Assembly (NCBI GenBank): GCA_038503035.1
Contig: JAVSML010025175.1
Location: 1 to 64,000, forward strand
DNA: 64,000 bases
Direction: 5' to 3'
Origin: Crocodylus rhombifer
Lineage: Eukaryota > Chordata > Crocodylia > Crocodylidae
Shown here: piece after piece, positions 12,153-23,978 of the stretch
Numbering within the stretch: the first letter of the stretch is position 1
Layout of the letters: each line of letters starts with the position of its first letter
Translations under genes and position numbers: made by a program
Notes under the pieces: model-generated
The model's input: only the letters and a program-made list of their open reading frames with translations
What the model was told of the DNA's origin: nothing
Databases searched by the model: none

Positions 12153-12465
12153 TCTGCCACAAAAGGATCTTGTCTTAATTTAAAGGCAGTGTTTAATAGA
12201 AATGTCATCATCTCCCTAGGTAAATTATTCCAATGGTTAATTAACCACATTGTAAAAAACATGTGCCTGACTGCTAGTCTGAATTGGTTTTGCTTCACAT
12301 TCCACCTTTAGGTCCTCTTACTATTGTTTTTCTTTTCAATTGGAGAGCAATCTGCTGTGTGAATTCCCTTCCCCTTGAAGGTTTCAATGACTGTACTCAG
12401 TTACCTCTTTGGTTAACTAACTAGATTTGGCTTTGTTTTGCACCTGGACCCACTGAGTAAATCCA
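12153..12465 (-). repeat. CR1 LINE fragment (older subfamily)
   Basis: Minus-strand CR1 3' region recognised from the order aaaaggatcttgtctta, ctaggtaaattattccaatgg and cctgactgctagtctgaatt, then 'cccttcc...gactgtactcag'. Heavily diverged, with no reading frame. Confidence 0.7.
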
Positions 12466-14059
12466 TGGTGGGGTATATACGTGGGACTATAGTAAGTGTT
12501 CAAAACACAGCACTTCATACTCCTACTATTGGATTTCCAATTTAAAAATGTAAAATTTAGGGTTCCATGCTGAATACTTTTTGAAAACCTGTGATAAAGG
12601 TAACACCTCCTTTTTCAAAGTATCACCAGGATACTTCTAAGGGTAAAATCTAACTGTTAGTCCTCTCTCTCATGGCTGCCAGCTAATGAACTGTCATTGG
12701 CAAACTGTGATTAATTACCAAATCTTGTCTTTCCCATATATGGTCATTGTCAAATGACACCAGAATACAGCATCTGTTGCATGTGTCCATAGGTGCTAGC
12801 TCATTTAAATACAAGCTGGAGGAAACACCTCATAAACTCAAACATTGCATTAGGAAAGCCAGTTTGCCTTGGCTTCATCTAAAAGTCATGCTCCTCTGCC
12901 TGGCATTGTAATACCATAACAGGGCACAGAAATGGCAAGTTGCCCCTGTAGCCCTCCTCCCACAAGGAGGAACAGGAGAAGAACACACAGGCAAAGAAGA
13001 AGGAGAACCAGGAAAGCACTGCCAAGGAGGAGGAGGAAAATGAGAGGTAAAGAAGAAATCTAATCAAATGTACAGCATGGGAGGGAGGAGGTACTGTTTA
13101 ATTTTTCAGCAAGGTGCTGCTTAGTGTAGATGCTACTTCCTAAGCTACATTCAGATTGGGAAAGTTGTGAAGAATTTTTCAGGAATTACTTCCTGAACTC
13201 AGGAAATTAGCTGGGTAAGATCTTAATTAATAAACTAAACAGTTTCTAACTAGCCTAATTTCCCAAATAATCTGATTTGATTTTTCTTTCATACTGACTA
13301 GCTAGAATTATGAAGCTGGGAAATGTAGAGAGGTGAATGTCAAAATCATCTTTTACATTTTCATTCTTTCTTCTCTCTTTACTGCAGTCTTAACTCGGAC
13401 TGTGTTCTACTACAGGAGAAAAAGATAATCTCCAAGGACCTCTTATTCTCATGCCTAGTGACTTCGGACACATCAGTGAGTCAACACTACCAGGCAATGG
13501 AGTGTCTTTCCAAGATCCAGGCTCCCTCTTACCAATGGAGCATTGCCAGCCCTGTCATTAAACCTGAAACTGCATTCCTTCTGTGGCCTTTTTGTTTTGT
13601 TGCATTCTGTTGGGTGCACATAGATCGCATGGTTTATCAATGTAAAAATAACCTTAGAGAACAAGAAGTAGGGACGCTTGGAGGCAGCTTACTCTCAGCA
13701 TTGGACCAGGTTAGGGGTTTGTGCCAAAATTAGCTCAAATGATTTAATGTATTTTGTATTAATCTGAATGAATTGAACATTTGAGTTACATTGTGCAGGT
13801 TTGGAATGAACACAAGTTCATACAAAGTAAATCATGCTGTCCTCAAATTCCTACAGGCAGAAGCTCCCTCTTAGTGTTCACCATTGAATGGAGACCAACA
13901 GGTGTGGTTCCTGGGACTTAGCCTCTCTGTTGCATGTCATCATAGGCATTAGGATTTGCTTCTACCACATGCGAAAGGACTATCCCTGCAAATGAAAGAG
14001 ACAGTAATAGTGCCCTGCATCAACTGGCCTATCCCAATCTAATTCAACTATAAACATGA
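12466..14059. other. No feature recognised
   Basis: Plain sequence. A 91-codon plus-strand frame at 13458-13733 has no domain or homologue I can name. Confidence 0.45.
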
Positions 14060-14190
14060 GGCATTTAGACACAAGCAGTGAGGCTGCTCTGATGCCCTGT
14101 AATTACAGTACATCACAGCAGACTCAATTAATCGAGTCTGCTGGAGCGTGGTAATAACCATGGTAATGTCTCTGTAAATCAGGTTTCAGG
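14060..14190. mobile_element. MITE fragment with palindromic core
   Basis: Begins ggcatttagacacaagcagt and contains agcagactc-aattaatc-gagtctgct, a perfect 9-base inverted pair around an 8-base spacer. The same core, decayed, is in the elements at 10412 and 16784. The right end is not resolved. Confidence 0.5.
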
Positions 14191-14284
14191 AGTCTTTATC
14201 TGGATACCTCAAAAATGAGGCACCTAGTGTTAGATGTCACATGTGTTAGCCTTCAGCTATAACCATGTTAATCCAATAAAAAAG

Positions 14285-15100
14285 AATAATATGAAAGGAG
14301 TTATTCCACCAACAGAAGCATCACCCTATTTAGGTACCACTCTCCTAGACTTGGGACAGATGTAACATCATCTATGACAAAATGCCAGGCTCTGTGGATG
14401 GGGGGACAACAGGGAATGTGATGTACCTTAATTTTTAACAAGGCTTTTGATACTGTCTCCCGCAACATTCTCATTAACAAGCTAAGGAAATTCAGACTAG
14501 GCAAAAGTACTGTAATAGGCATACATTACTGGTTCATGCTCAATGAGTAGAAATCAGTGACTCAGTGTCTAGTTGGGAGGAGGTATCAAGTGAGTTTCCA
14601 AGGGGTCTGTACCACGTTGTTTAACATCTTTGTGAATGATAGGCCTGAGTGCATGCTTAGCAAATCTGTGGATGATGCCAAGTTGGGTAGAACTGCAGAA
14701 CCTCTGTAGGATAGGGCTAAGATCCAGAGTGACTTGGATAAACTGGAGAAATGGTTCAAAATCAGTCAGATCAGATTGAATAAGCACAAGTGCGAAGTCC
14801 TGCCCCTGAGACAGAATAATTACATGTACAAATTCAGACTGGCTAGGCTGCTGTATTAATAGGGGTATTGCTTGCAAATCAAAAGAAGTAATTCTTTCAC
14901 TCTATTCAAAGTTGGTGAGGAATTACTGGCAGTACTGTATCCAGTTTTGAGCTCCACACTTCAAGAAAGCTGTGGACAGATTGGAAAGAGTTCAGCAGAG
15001 CAACAAAAATGATTAAAGGCTAAGGTAAGCAATGCATGTCTTATAGGGAGAGGATGAAAGAATTATGGTTATTTAGTCTGGGGAACAGAAGACTCTAGGG
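14285..15100 (+). repeat. CR1 LINE, reverse transcriptase region, decayed
   Basis: The plus strand runs through CR1 ORF2 from the palm to the C-terminal part: a 'FNKAFDTVS' equivalent at about 14436-14462, a 'VSKGSVPRCLTSL' block near 14590, the 'SVDDAKLG' equivalent of the catalytic box near 14665-14690, then 'YWQYCIQF' near 14925-14945. Many stops and frameshifts; an old dead copy. Confidence 0.8.
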
Positions 15101-16783
15101 TGGTCCAGAAGTACTCTTTACACCTCTGGGATCCTAGGACTTTTGCACGAACCTGAGCCTCTTCTCTCTCCCTGTTAGACATGCACCTCCTTTTTGCCCA
15201 AGCTCCACTACCTCCCCCCACCCAGCCCCTGCACCGGGAACCTCCAATCTCAGGATTTCAGAGTCAGAAACAGCCTTCCCTGTGTATAGTAAACTGACTT
15301 ACCAGTGGGGGTATCCTAGAGTCTAATTGTTGCCATGCACTGTTCAGTATACATATAAAATCTTCCCTAAATATAAATCTAGGGAAGAAAGAGCTGTGCA
15401 GTTGAAGGGGAAGGAAGTGAATGACTGAGAAACTTCCACTGCAGAAGTGAGAAGATGGCCCATGCCTGATAATTCTTGGTTGATGTCATTCTGATGTCAT
15501 AATCCCATTCATATTCCCAGTGGTATAAATCCCAAACACCAGAACAATACATAATGTTTGATAGTAGCAAGAGCAAAGGCAATTAAAATTTGTAGCTAGC
15601 ATCATTACATTCCAGTCCTCTCATTTAACGGAAATTACTGTAAGATGATGGCAGCAGCACATGTTCTGATATGAAAATAACATTACTTTAGTCCATATAC
15701 TTTAGTTTCCCATGCAAGTTATGAATAGGAATTTACTTGGATCTAAACAAGTCTGAAGTTATTAAATGTGTGCCCTTTTGAAAAAGTATCAACTATGAAA
15801 CAATGGGGATTCCCATCTGTACATTACTGTTAAATGGTTGACCAAATTTTGAAATTGCTTGGATGATAGTATTTTTTTTCTTATTTGTGGATTTAATTTA
15901 CATATGTAACTTTGACAGAACACCTTAATTCCTGCATTTTTTCGCATTCAGAACCTGAGCAAGCAATATTTAGCATGTTGTTTAGTATCTGATGATTTTT
16001 AGTCATTAAGTATGCTTGGAAACTCAAAACAAGATGGGTGTCAGCCAACAATACACAAGAGAGAAGGGCATCTTTGCTCTGTTACATTTTCTTCCCTTTT
16101 CTTCCAACTGCATTTCCACCTCAAGACATGTGCCCCCCTCCACCCCAGATCATGCGTATAGAAGTTCCAGGGGAACAACGTGTAGTACTGGAGATGTACT
16201 CACAATCATGAGCACCAGTACCTATGACAGGAAACTGTTCTTTTCTGTAATTTCTTCAGCTTGTACTGATATCTCTGAAATTTACACAGAGCCTAATAAG
16301 TATGACATGTCATTTTACTCTCCTGTAGTGAACTGTAATCAGTTTTCAGTGATGTCTACATGTCATCCAAATCTCCAGGTTTTGCTATGTGTGGCCACCA
16401 AGTAACTTTACCCATTGAAATTTATATCAGTTTATTGCATTTGTAAAATGCGCTTGAACACTTGAGTCTAACTGGTGCTAAAATATTATGTTAAGTTGCC
16501 AAGAATGTTTCTGAAATTGATAGGCAAACAGAATTTAGCAGGGGAGATGCTGAGTTCTCACTTACTGGAACTTGAAAACAGGATGCAAATATTAGGATCA
16601 AGTATTGGTAGAGAGAAAATAATTGAGCACTTGGACAATTTAAGTAACTGCTTCCAATTGTAGGTGAGTTAAGTTAAATTAGAGTCTGTGAAATGCTGCA
16701 TAGCCCATTACCAGTTATCCTAGAATCCATCCATTCTCTGATAGAAGGACATCTTGACAACCCTGTGGCTTTTAAGACTCACT
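15101..16783. other. No feature recognised
   Basis: A 129-codon plus-strand frame (16016-16405) and a 62-codon one (16475-16663) are present but show no domain, signal peptide or splice context. I treat them as chance. Confidence 0.4.
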
Positions 16784-16986
16784 GGGCATGTTGACACACG
16801 GATATTAATGAGATACAGTAAACTCTGGTGCGCATTCGATGAGCTTTAATTAAAGCGCCCCACCATCATTTTGAAATGCAGAGACGCCAAATACACGTGA
16901 TGTGGAGGCTGCTGGAGCATACTAATTAGCCCACTCCATGAGACTCGATTAATCCAGCAGAGGTTCATCATGTGTATAGGTGGCTC
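16784..16986. mobile_element. Short MITE-like element (about 200 bases)
   Basis: Left end gggcatgttgacacacgg; right end catcatgtgtataggtggct, roughly its inverse. The interior carries agactcgattaatccagcag, the same core as at 14060. Abuts a CR1 at its right edge. Confidence 0.55.
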
Positions 16987-17275
16987 TTGGCTCAGCATGT
17001 TTGAACCCTGCTTCAGGTAGTTGAAGGCTGCTATTAAGTCCCCTCTCAGTCTCCTTTTCTCTACACTAAATGAGCCCAATTCCATCAGTCTTTCCTCATA
17101 AGTCATGTGCCTCAGCCCCCTAATCATTTTCATACCCACCCCCCCCGGCCTCTCTCCAATTTTTCCACATTGTTTCTGTAGTGGGGGGCCCAAAACTAGA
17201 CACAGTACTCCAGCTGTGGCCTCACCAGTGGTGAATGAAAGAGAATAATCTGCTTGATCTGCTGGCAACTCCAGA
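16987..17275 (-). repeat. CR1 LINE 3' region
   Basis: Minus-strand peptides such as RHMTYEERLMELGSFSVEKR and RLRGDLIAAFNYLKQG belong to the C-terminal end of CR1 ORF2; the phrase ccaaaactagacacagtact is also typical. A 140-codon minus frame covers part of it (16846-17268) but runs into the neighbouring MITE, so it is not a gene. Confidence 0.85.
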
Positions 17276-17279
17276 AATG

Positions 17280-17800
17280 ACAGCTCCTTCTTGAAATCCT
17301 TGTAAGCTCTTAGCCTCTGTGATATCTCATGGCAACAAGTTCCACAAGCTTAATTTGTGCAGAAAAAAAAATCAGTTGATTGGTTGTAAATCTTTCCCCT
17401 TCACTCCTGTTTCTGTATGATGAAAACAGAAGGGCAAGGGATATCTACTGTTCTAGAATCTATTATTGTTTCACATCCCTTTGTATTCATTTATGCTCAA
17501 GTCTTTTACACATGAAAGTCTGCCAAGGTTTCTTTTTATTTTTGTTCTCCATCACTGAGTCTCTTCTATTTCTAATAAAAGCTTTTTGAGGTATGACAAG
17601 ATAGCTGGAACTAAACACAGTATTCTAGATGAGAAAATACCCTTGATCTTGGCAATGACAATTTTTCAGCATTTTCCATCTTATTCACTGTGAATCCTAA
17701 CATTTGGTTCCCTTGTTTTATGCCTGTAAGTGCATGTTTACATATTTAGTAGGCTTTTTTTCTGAGCTGATCACAATGACACCAACCTTCCTTATCTGAA
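17280..17800 (-). repeat. Older CR1/L3-type LINE fragment
   Basis: The minus strand shows an ancient CR1-like 3' part, recognised from ggcaacaagttccacaagct, a 'gtaaatctttcccctt' box, and gctggaactaaacacagtat. This is a different and older subfamily than the CR1 immediately to its left. Confidence 0.65.
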
Positions 17801-18844
17801 TTATTAGGGCAACTATTTTCCAGAACATTAATGCATACTGAAGAACATTGCAGAACTAAAGTATTTTGACTTTCAACTCCCATGAATCCTTTTTTGGCCC
17901 ATGTTTCAGTACCAGCTTCATAAATTCAGTGTTATAATTCAAAACCTGTTCTAAGCAAATTATTCATTCTTCAACTCTTTATATGGTGCAGTACATAAAA
18001 AATGGTCAAGAACAATAATTCAAAGTTTATGTGTGCATGCATGTGTACATGCACCAAAATAGCTGGTTCACCTTGGTGGAACAGTAATTGTAGAGCTTAT
18101 GGCCAAGAACTTTAAAATCCAATATTGTATCATAACAGGAAGATATATGAATTTAAAATCTTTGAGATCAGCTTCTGTTGTTAATAAATAAAAGTATGAC
18201 CTGCCCTAAGTTTGAGTTCTGAAGTGGCAAACTCATTTATTGGTCTAATTTGTGAAAAAAATTAGAGGGATTAATTAAAAGTCCCATTCTGTTCTATCTG
18301 TATTCTCACACTCCTTGGAGCAGCCAAGCACCAAACAGAGAACACCACAGAGTAAGAGTTAACTGAAGTAACAGCAGGAAAAAAGAAAAGCACAGAGATA
18401 GTTGTCTTTTCCTTTTTCACATCCTTATGACAAGTTATTTAGCAGAATTCACAGATTTGTTGGAATCTGACAGGCTACTTCATGAGCACTTCTGCTATGG
18501 CCTCAAGCTTACAACCTCTAGACTGTCACCATAAACCTTAGTGCCCACACTACCCCAGCCCTCAAGAGATAGTTGTGGGAGATATGGGACAGGGACAGGT
18601 GAATTGGATGAAGCTAGTGTCATTGTCAGATTGAAGGAAGGTCCAAAACTGTGTGATGTAAAGCAAGACTAATGCAGTAAGGAGAAAGAAAAACATTGGG
18701 AAGGTGCAGACAAGAATCATGGACAAATATGGCAAATAACACAGAAGTCAAAAGAGAGTGTTTTGTACCCTTGAGAAAAAGATGAGAGTTATCATTTACC
18801 TTCCTTATTATGAGTGGTTGATTTGCAGCACTTTCTGTTACTAA
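17801..18844. other. No feature recognised
   Basis: AT-rich sequence without supported features. Confidence 0.45.
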
Positions 18845-18852
18845 TTCTAGCA

Positions 18853-20080
18853 CAGAGGCAGACAAAATACAGTCCACGGGCCAGATCCAGCCCACCAGGC
18901 CATTCTATCCAGCCCACAGGGCACCTAAAAGTTTTAAAAATTAATATTTATCTGCTCCTAGCTGCCAGTCAAGTATGACAGGAGCCAAGGGAAGTTGGAC
19001 CCAGAGGAAGCCGGCAGGACTCAGCACCAAAGCTGGCCCAGCCCTGCCCCCCACCCCAGCCTCCCCCTATCCCACCCCCCTCTCCATCCCCACAATCAGA
19101 AGCCTCTGCCTGTGGCTGCTCTCACTACTTCCCTGCCTGCTGGCCAGCAGCTCCAGCACCACGTGGCCAGATCATGGGACTAATGCATCACCAAACTGTG
19201 GGAGCATGGGGCCTGCGCCGATACGCCAGGGCAAGGAGCAGGTGTGCGTGTGTGTGTGTGTGTGTGTCCATGGAATGAGGGAGAGGGAAACAGTGTGTGT
19301 CTGTGCTTGTGCTTGTGCCTGTGCGTATGTGTGTCTGTGCAACGAAGGAGGGGGAGAGACAGACAAAGAGGGCAATAAGTAAAGGAGAGAGAGAAAGAGT
19401 AGTGAGGGGGGCACAGAGTGTGTGTGGGTGTGCAGTGAGGGGCAGAGAGAGAGTGTATGTGTGTATGCCTGTGTTTATAGGGTGAATCCCACAAGCACAC
19501 CCCACCATACACATGTATCCACACCCACCTCGCACTGCCATACATGCAGAGCCCCACACCCACACCCACACCCCTTCACACACACCAGCCACCCTCCCCT
19601 ACACACAACTCCCCCACAGACTCCATACCACCCATACCCCACATATCCGCACACACACACATACATGCTCCTTCACCTCACACCTATACCCCACACACCT
19701 ATCCACCCCCCCACAAAACCACCCACATATCCATAAACCCACAGCCCCCCACAAACCTATACCCCCCAGTATAGGCTTTTTAAATCAAAAACAAATTTTA
19801 AGCAAATAAATGAATGTTGTAGATGTTCAATTTTTAGAATGTAATTTGGTATTTTTCTGGTTCTAAGACGGCAAAACCCCTTGCTGAAAGGAATATTTCT
19901 GGGGGCAAGGGGAGGGACTTCTAGTGGCAAAGGTTGGGGGTTAGGGGGTGAGACTTCCAGTCCCAACATGGCGACCAGGGTGCGAGGCACCTGTCAAGGG
20001 GTGGGGCTACTGATGGGGCCCTTGACAGCTTGCCAAAACCTGGTAAACAGCTCTCCACCCGAAATAATTGCCTGCCTCTG
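18853..20080 (+). mobile_element. Non-autonomous hAT-type transposon (family C), copy 1
   Basis: Inverted termini cagaggcagacaa (left) and ttgcctgcctctg (right). Flanking 8-base target duplications TTCTAGCA (18845-18852) and TTCTAGGA (20081-20088) differ at one base. Eight-base duplications and a CAGRGG start are hAT hallmarks. The subterminal cacgggccagatccagccca and the inner G/T- and C/A-rich minisatellite (19230-19770) are shared with the inverted copy at 30561-32023. No transposase. The many frames inside the TG/CA tract are low-complexity artefacts. Confidence 0.88.
19234..19770. repeat. (TG)n and (CA)n-rich minisatellite
   Basis: A (GT)n tract at about 19234-19267, degenerate TG/GA-rich units to 19470, then a C/A-rich half with cacacccac and ccataccccaca units to 19770. 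The two halves are opposite in strand sense. Confidence 0.85.
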
Positions 20081-20088
20081 TTCTAGGA

Positions 20089-21635
20089 CCTCTTCAGCTG
20101 CCCTTCCCCAGCCCCTAGTAGCAACCGCATCTTCCTGTCTTCCACTATAGTTAGCTGTTTCAAAATTCCAGAATAGAACTTCATTATTTGGCCAACCAAT
20201 CATTGCTATGCACCTTTGTATATCTCTCCTCAGAGGACAAGATGGAATGATAAAGAACACAAACTTTTAATCAATGGCAACAAAGCAGGCTGGGCTTTCT
20301 GTTAAGTTTTTATCATGACACAAAGAAGGGAGCTGTTCAATTACTTGAGAAGGGAATGCATTGATAATTCATAAAAACAAATGAGAACCAGTGATAAAAT
20401 TATCCAAAACATACAAATGACTTAGGAGCCTATATCTTGTTTTTAAATATGACTTTAAAAATGTCTCTTGGATTTAGGTTTCTGAAGGCCAGAATTTTAG
20501 ATCCATTTCTGGGGGCATAAAAATGTAATTGGGAGCCTAGTGGGATTTTCAAAACATACTTTTTAATCTGAATAAGGAATAAATATGGGGGGAGGAGGAG
20601 CCGTAACATTTTTAACAATCAAAATGCAATTTTTAATGGCTAAGTACCTTGAAAAAATCTGTCACCAAACAGCAGATTTTAGAGATACTTGGGTACAAAA
20701 ATCCCTTTGATTTTACTGATCAAAGCCACAACTGCATCACTATTAAAACGGGAATTCCTAACACTTGAATGCTTTTAAAAATGTTACCCCATACATTTTT
20801 CTTCCCCAAAACCCAAATTTTTCTTTTCTTCAAATGATTATTCTCACCAGTGTCTCAACCCAAAAATACAGTAACTAAAGCTGAACACAGTATTGCAGGT
20901 AAGAGTAAATAATTTATTTAGAAAGGTATGGTCTTTTCCAGGTTATTTTCTACCTTATCTTTAGGCCTCCTAAAAATTCTACTTTCAAACAGGGCAGGAC
21001 ACTCTATAGGATGCTTAAACACTTTTCAGTTTTGATTAACTCAACCTTGTCATCTTCAGATTGTTCCATTTCACCATTCATCTAGATGAATATAGTCAGC
21101 ATTACCCTTGCACCAGGCACCACTAGGTACCACCCATTTATATTGCAGCAGGATGAAAATTCACCTTTGCATACTGTCTCTTAGCTAGTGTTCTTGATCT
21201 GTAATACTAGTTTGTCTTTTACCCTGTGACTATTCACTTTGACCTCTTTTCTGTTAGTGTCTGTTTGCAGTGAACAATAGATGAGCAAGTCTGTGGGCAC
21301 AAAATGCTCTTATCTAGCATCCTTTCCAACTAAAACATTGGTACGATGAAAGATATTACCAACCTTGCTTCTCACATACTTCTTGGGCCATCACCATGGC
21401 TATGAACAACGCTCCAGTAGTACAATTTGCACTGACTAATACACTCATAACAAATTGACCCAGTAATCAGACAACAAGGAAATGGAATTCCAAGAGTTTA
21501 TTGACAGATGGCATGGGTCAAATAGTAGCAGATGCCTTATGTCTTGGAAAGTCTCTGATGAGGTTTTGATGGGAGGACTTTTTTGATGTTGATGTGATTT
21601 TGCTCAGGCTGAAGTTGGAGAAGGTGAGCAATTAC
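20089..21635. other. No feature recognised
   Basis: AT-rich sequence; no gene or repeat termini identified. Confidence 0.45.
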
Positions 21636-22156
21636 CTTAAAATCTTTTTGGATTTTGTGCCAAATTTGAGCACAAGAATCCATTTGGAGTCTAATATCTC
21701 CTTCTCCTCCTCCTGCTTCTTCTTGATTGACTTCTGCAGCCTCGAGTTAAATATAAACAGCTGTTAATTCACATGCTTAGCCCATGATAAGGAGATATAG
21801 TCTTATTTTTTATGATCTCTTTTTGAAATAAGGATATCATGTATGACAGTAATTCATTTATTCTGCATTAAATGTAGAAATCAAAGCACATACATATTAA
21901 TTATTTTAAAGGTTTTACCTCTCCTTCTCCTGCCATATTGCTGCCTCTTCCTCCTTCTGTATCTCCCCCCACGACGTCTGCTTCCACGCATCCAGTGACA
22001 ATTCCTGCTTCTGCTCCTGCTGCGTCTGACGGTTGCCATTTCCTGTTGTGATTATGGCTTGCAAGTTCTCTGCAGCTGAAGTGGCACCTGCTCTTCTGGA
22101 AACAGCCAGCCTGCCTTGGATAGTATCAATGTTTGTGAGCTGAACTGGCACTCAGG
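21636..22156 (-). other. Possible two-exon remnant on the minus strand
   Basis: On the minus strand a segment at 22156-21919 is preceded by a polypyrimidine tract ending tttttag and followed by GAG|GTAAAA, both acceptable splice sites. It is open for 78 codons, Gln/Glu-rich (a QQEQKQELSLDAWKQTSWGE region). About 170-280 bases downstream a second open patch ends in AAG|GTAATT (21635/21636). There is no ATG, and a stop lies at the start of the open frame. It may be a transposase or host-gene relic, or chance. Confidence 0.2.
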
Positions 22157-22324
22157 CTAAAAATGAAAAGGCTGCTAATTATGACATAGGATGACATCAA
22201 GTCAGTCACCTGTGAAGAACTACAATGAAGTTTGCTTTATATGGCTATTTATATTTACCATATATTAAAATGTCCATAAAAGGAAGGAACTTAAGACCCA
22301 GAACTTAAAGACCCAGAAATTGTA

Positions 22325-22475
22325 TTCTCCTTATGCCTGAAGAAGGGTGTTTGTGCCTGAAAGCTTGCAAAGAACAATTTTTCAAACTATTTAGTTGGTC
22401 TAGTAAAAGGTATCACATCTACCCAAAGAACCTTGTCTGTCTATGTCCTTAGAGCAACATGGCTACAACCTACAA
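22325..22475 (+). repeat. Retroposon 3' tail (class uncertain)
   Basis: Contains cctgaagaagggtgtttgtg, cctgaaagcttgcaaagaac, ttagttggtctagtaaaagg and acatggctacaacctacaac in order, a dispersed sauropsid repeat tail. A related tail is inverted at 2937-3010. I cannot decide its class without the 5' part. Confidence 0.6.
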
Positions 22476-23978
22476 CCCCAGAAATTTTAACAAATGTATC
22501 TTTAAATTATCATACCAATTGAAATAATTAGAGAGTATTACAATATAATAGCCACATTACCACATAAGTTTTATACCAACATGTTAGGTTTCTAAGATGC
22601 TTATTATGTTGGATAGCAAAACCCATGTTTCATAAGCACAATGGGGCCTTGATATCTGTTTGGCATTTTTGCTGAAGTACAAAGCAAAAGAAATAGATCA
22701 GTCCAACTGAGATTTAGGTAGAGTACAGTGTATTGGGAATTTGTTCATCTTCTACAACGTGCACCACAGCCAGCAAAGCCAAGAATCCATTTCTGCAAAA
22801 CACAGACTTACAAGCTAAGTTAAAAGATGAGTCTAAAGGTAATCTAGGTGCTATACCTTGCACTTTCTTGGATACACATAATTCCATCAGTTCAATTTTA
22901 TACCCAGGTAATGACATTTAAACAGAGGATGCCTAAACACAGCCAAATACATTACTTTAGAAAGTCCTTTGTGATTCTAGGATGAAATGTATATGAGTAT
23001 GTATATAGAAGAAGTGCAAAGTGTTAGATTGTATTTATTTATTACATTTAAGTCCTGCCTAGGGTGGTTTACAATGATGATGATCTGTCTATCAGGGTTT
23101 TGTTGTTAAGATATGTTTAATACATTTTATTATTTTCAATGTGGACACTTTTTATTAGGTCTAGGTATACATACAGTTTATTAGATCTACTATATCTAAA
23201 TAAGAGTGGTCAAAAGATTTTAGTATGGACAACAGAGCCAGCAGTACAAAAATTAATCAGTAGCATTCCAGTCTCCACTTTGTTCCATTTGCACAGATTT
23301 TGTACCAGTCTCTTCTGCTGGTGTAAAACAACTGTAAAATTCAGCTGGGCCCCATGGAGTCCCTTGAGAAAAGATGACAAGAGAATATAGCAAGATTTTT
23401 GAGGAAGTAACAAGTTATATTTCATGTTAAGAGATAACCAACTTCTCTTTGCCCACAGGATAAGCAACATCATAGCAACTATTCACAGTGTGGGGATCCA
23501 CAGTGATACCTACCTGCAATATGACAACTGTAATGCAAAATACAGTAAGCATGCAAGGACTCTAGAGTTTTGGCTTTGTAAAAAGTGCCAGATAGAAAAT
23601 ACACCCATTACTGCTTTGACTGCATTGTGTTTCAAGGGAACTTCTTTTACAGGACCGAATGAAAGAAGCTAAACCTAACAGACCCTTGGCAAATCTAAAC
23701 TATGTAACTAACTACATTTTTACACCTCCCCCCTTGCATGTTTATTACACCAAGGCTATAAACAGAAGTCTCATTTGAGATAATCCTGACTGTCCTGGGT
23801 TTTAACTTGAATCAAAACAGTAAGTGGCATGCACTGGCTTTTGCTAGGGTGACCACCCATCCCTAATTGGGCAGGACAGTCCCAAAATACAAACATCAGT
23901 CCGAAGGTGAATGACTCTGGTACAGCATTTGTCCCGGATTCCCCTTGACACACTGAACTATTGTCCCAGCATCGTGTG
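22476..23978. other. Mostly nothing recognised; possible repeat end at 23845-23970
   Basis: Plain sequence to about 23840. From 23847, gggtgaccacccatccctaa, then gggcaggacagtcccaaaat, resembles a dispersed 'gtcccgg' repeat cut at 23978 by the next element. Weak, from memory. Confidence 0.35.

Noticed and set aside
16016..16405. 129-codon frame in otherwise unique sequence
   Set aside because: No domain, signal peptide, coding bias or splice sites; length is compatible with chance in 64 kb.
19172..19774. Many frames of 60-135 codons rich in His/Thr/Pro or Val/Cys
   Set aside because: Low-complexity translation of TG/CA repeats inside a hAT element.
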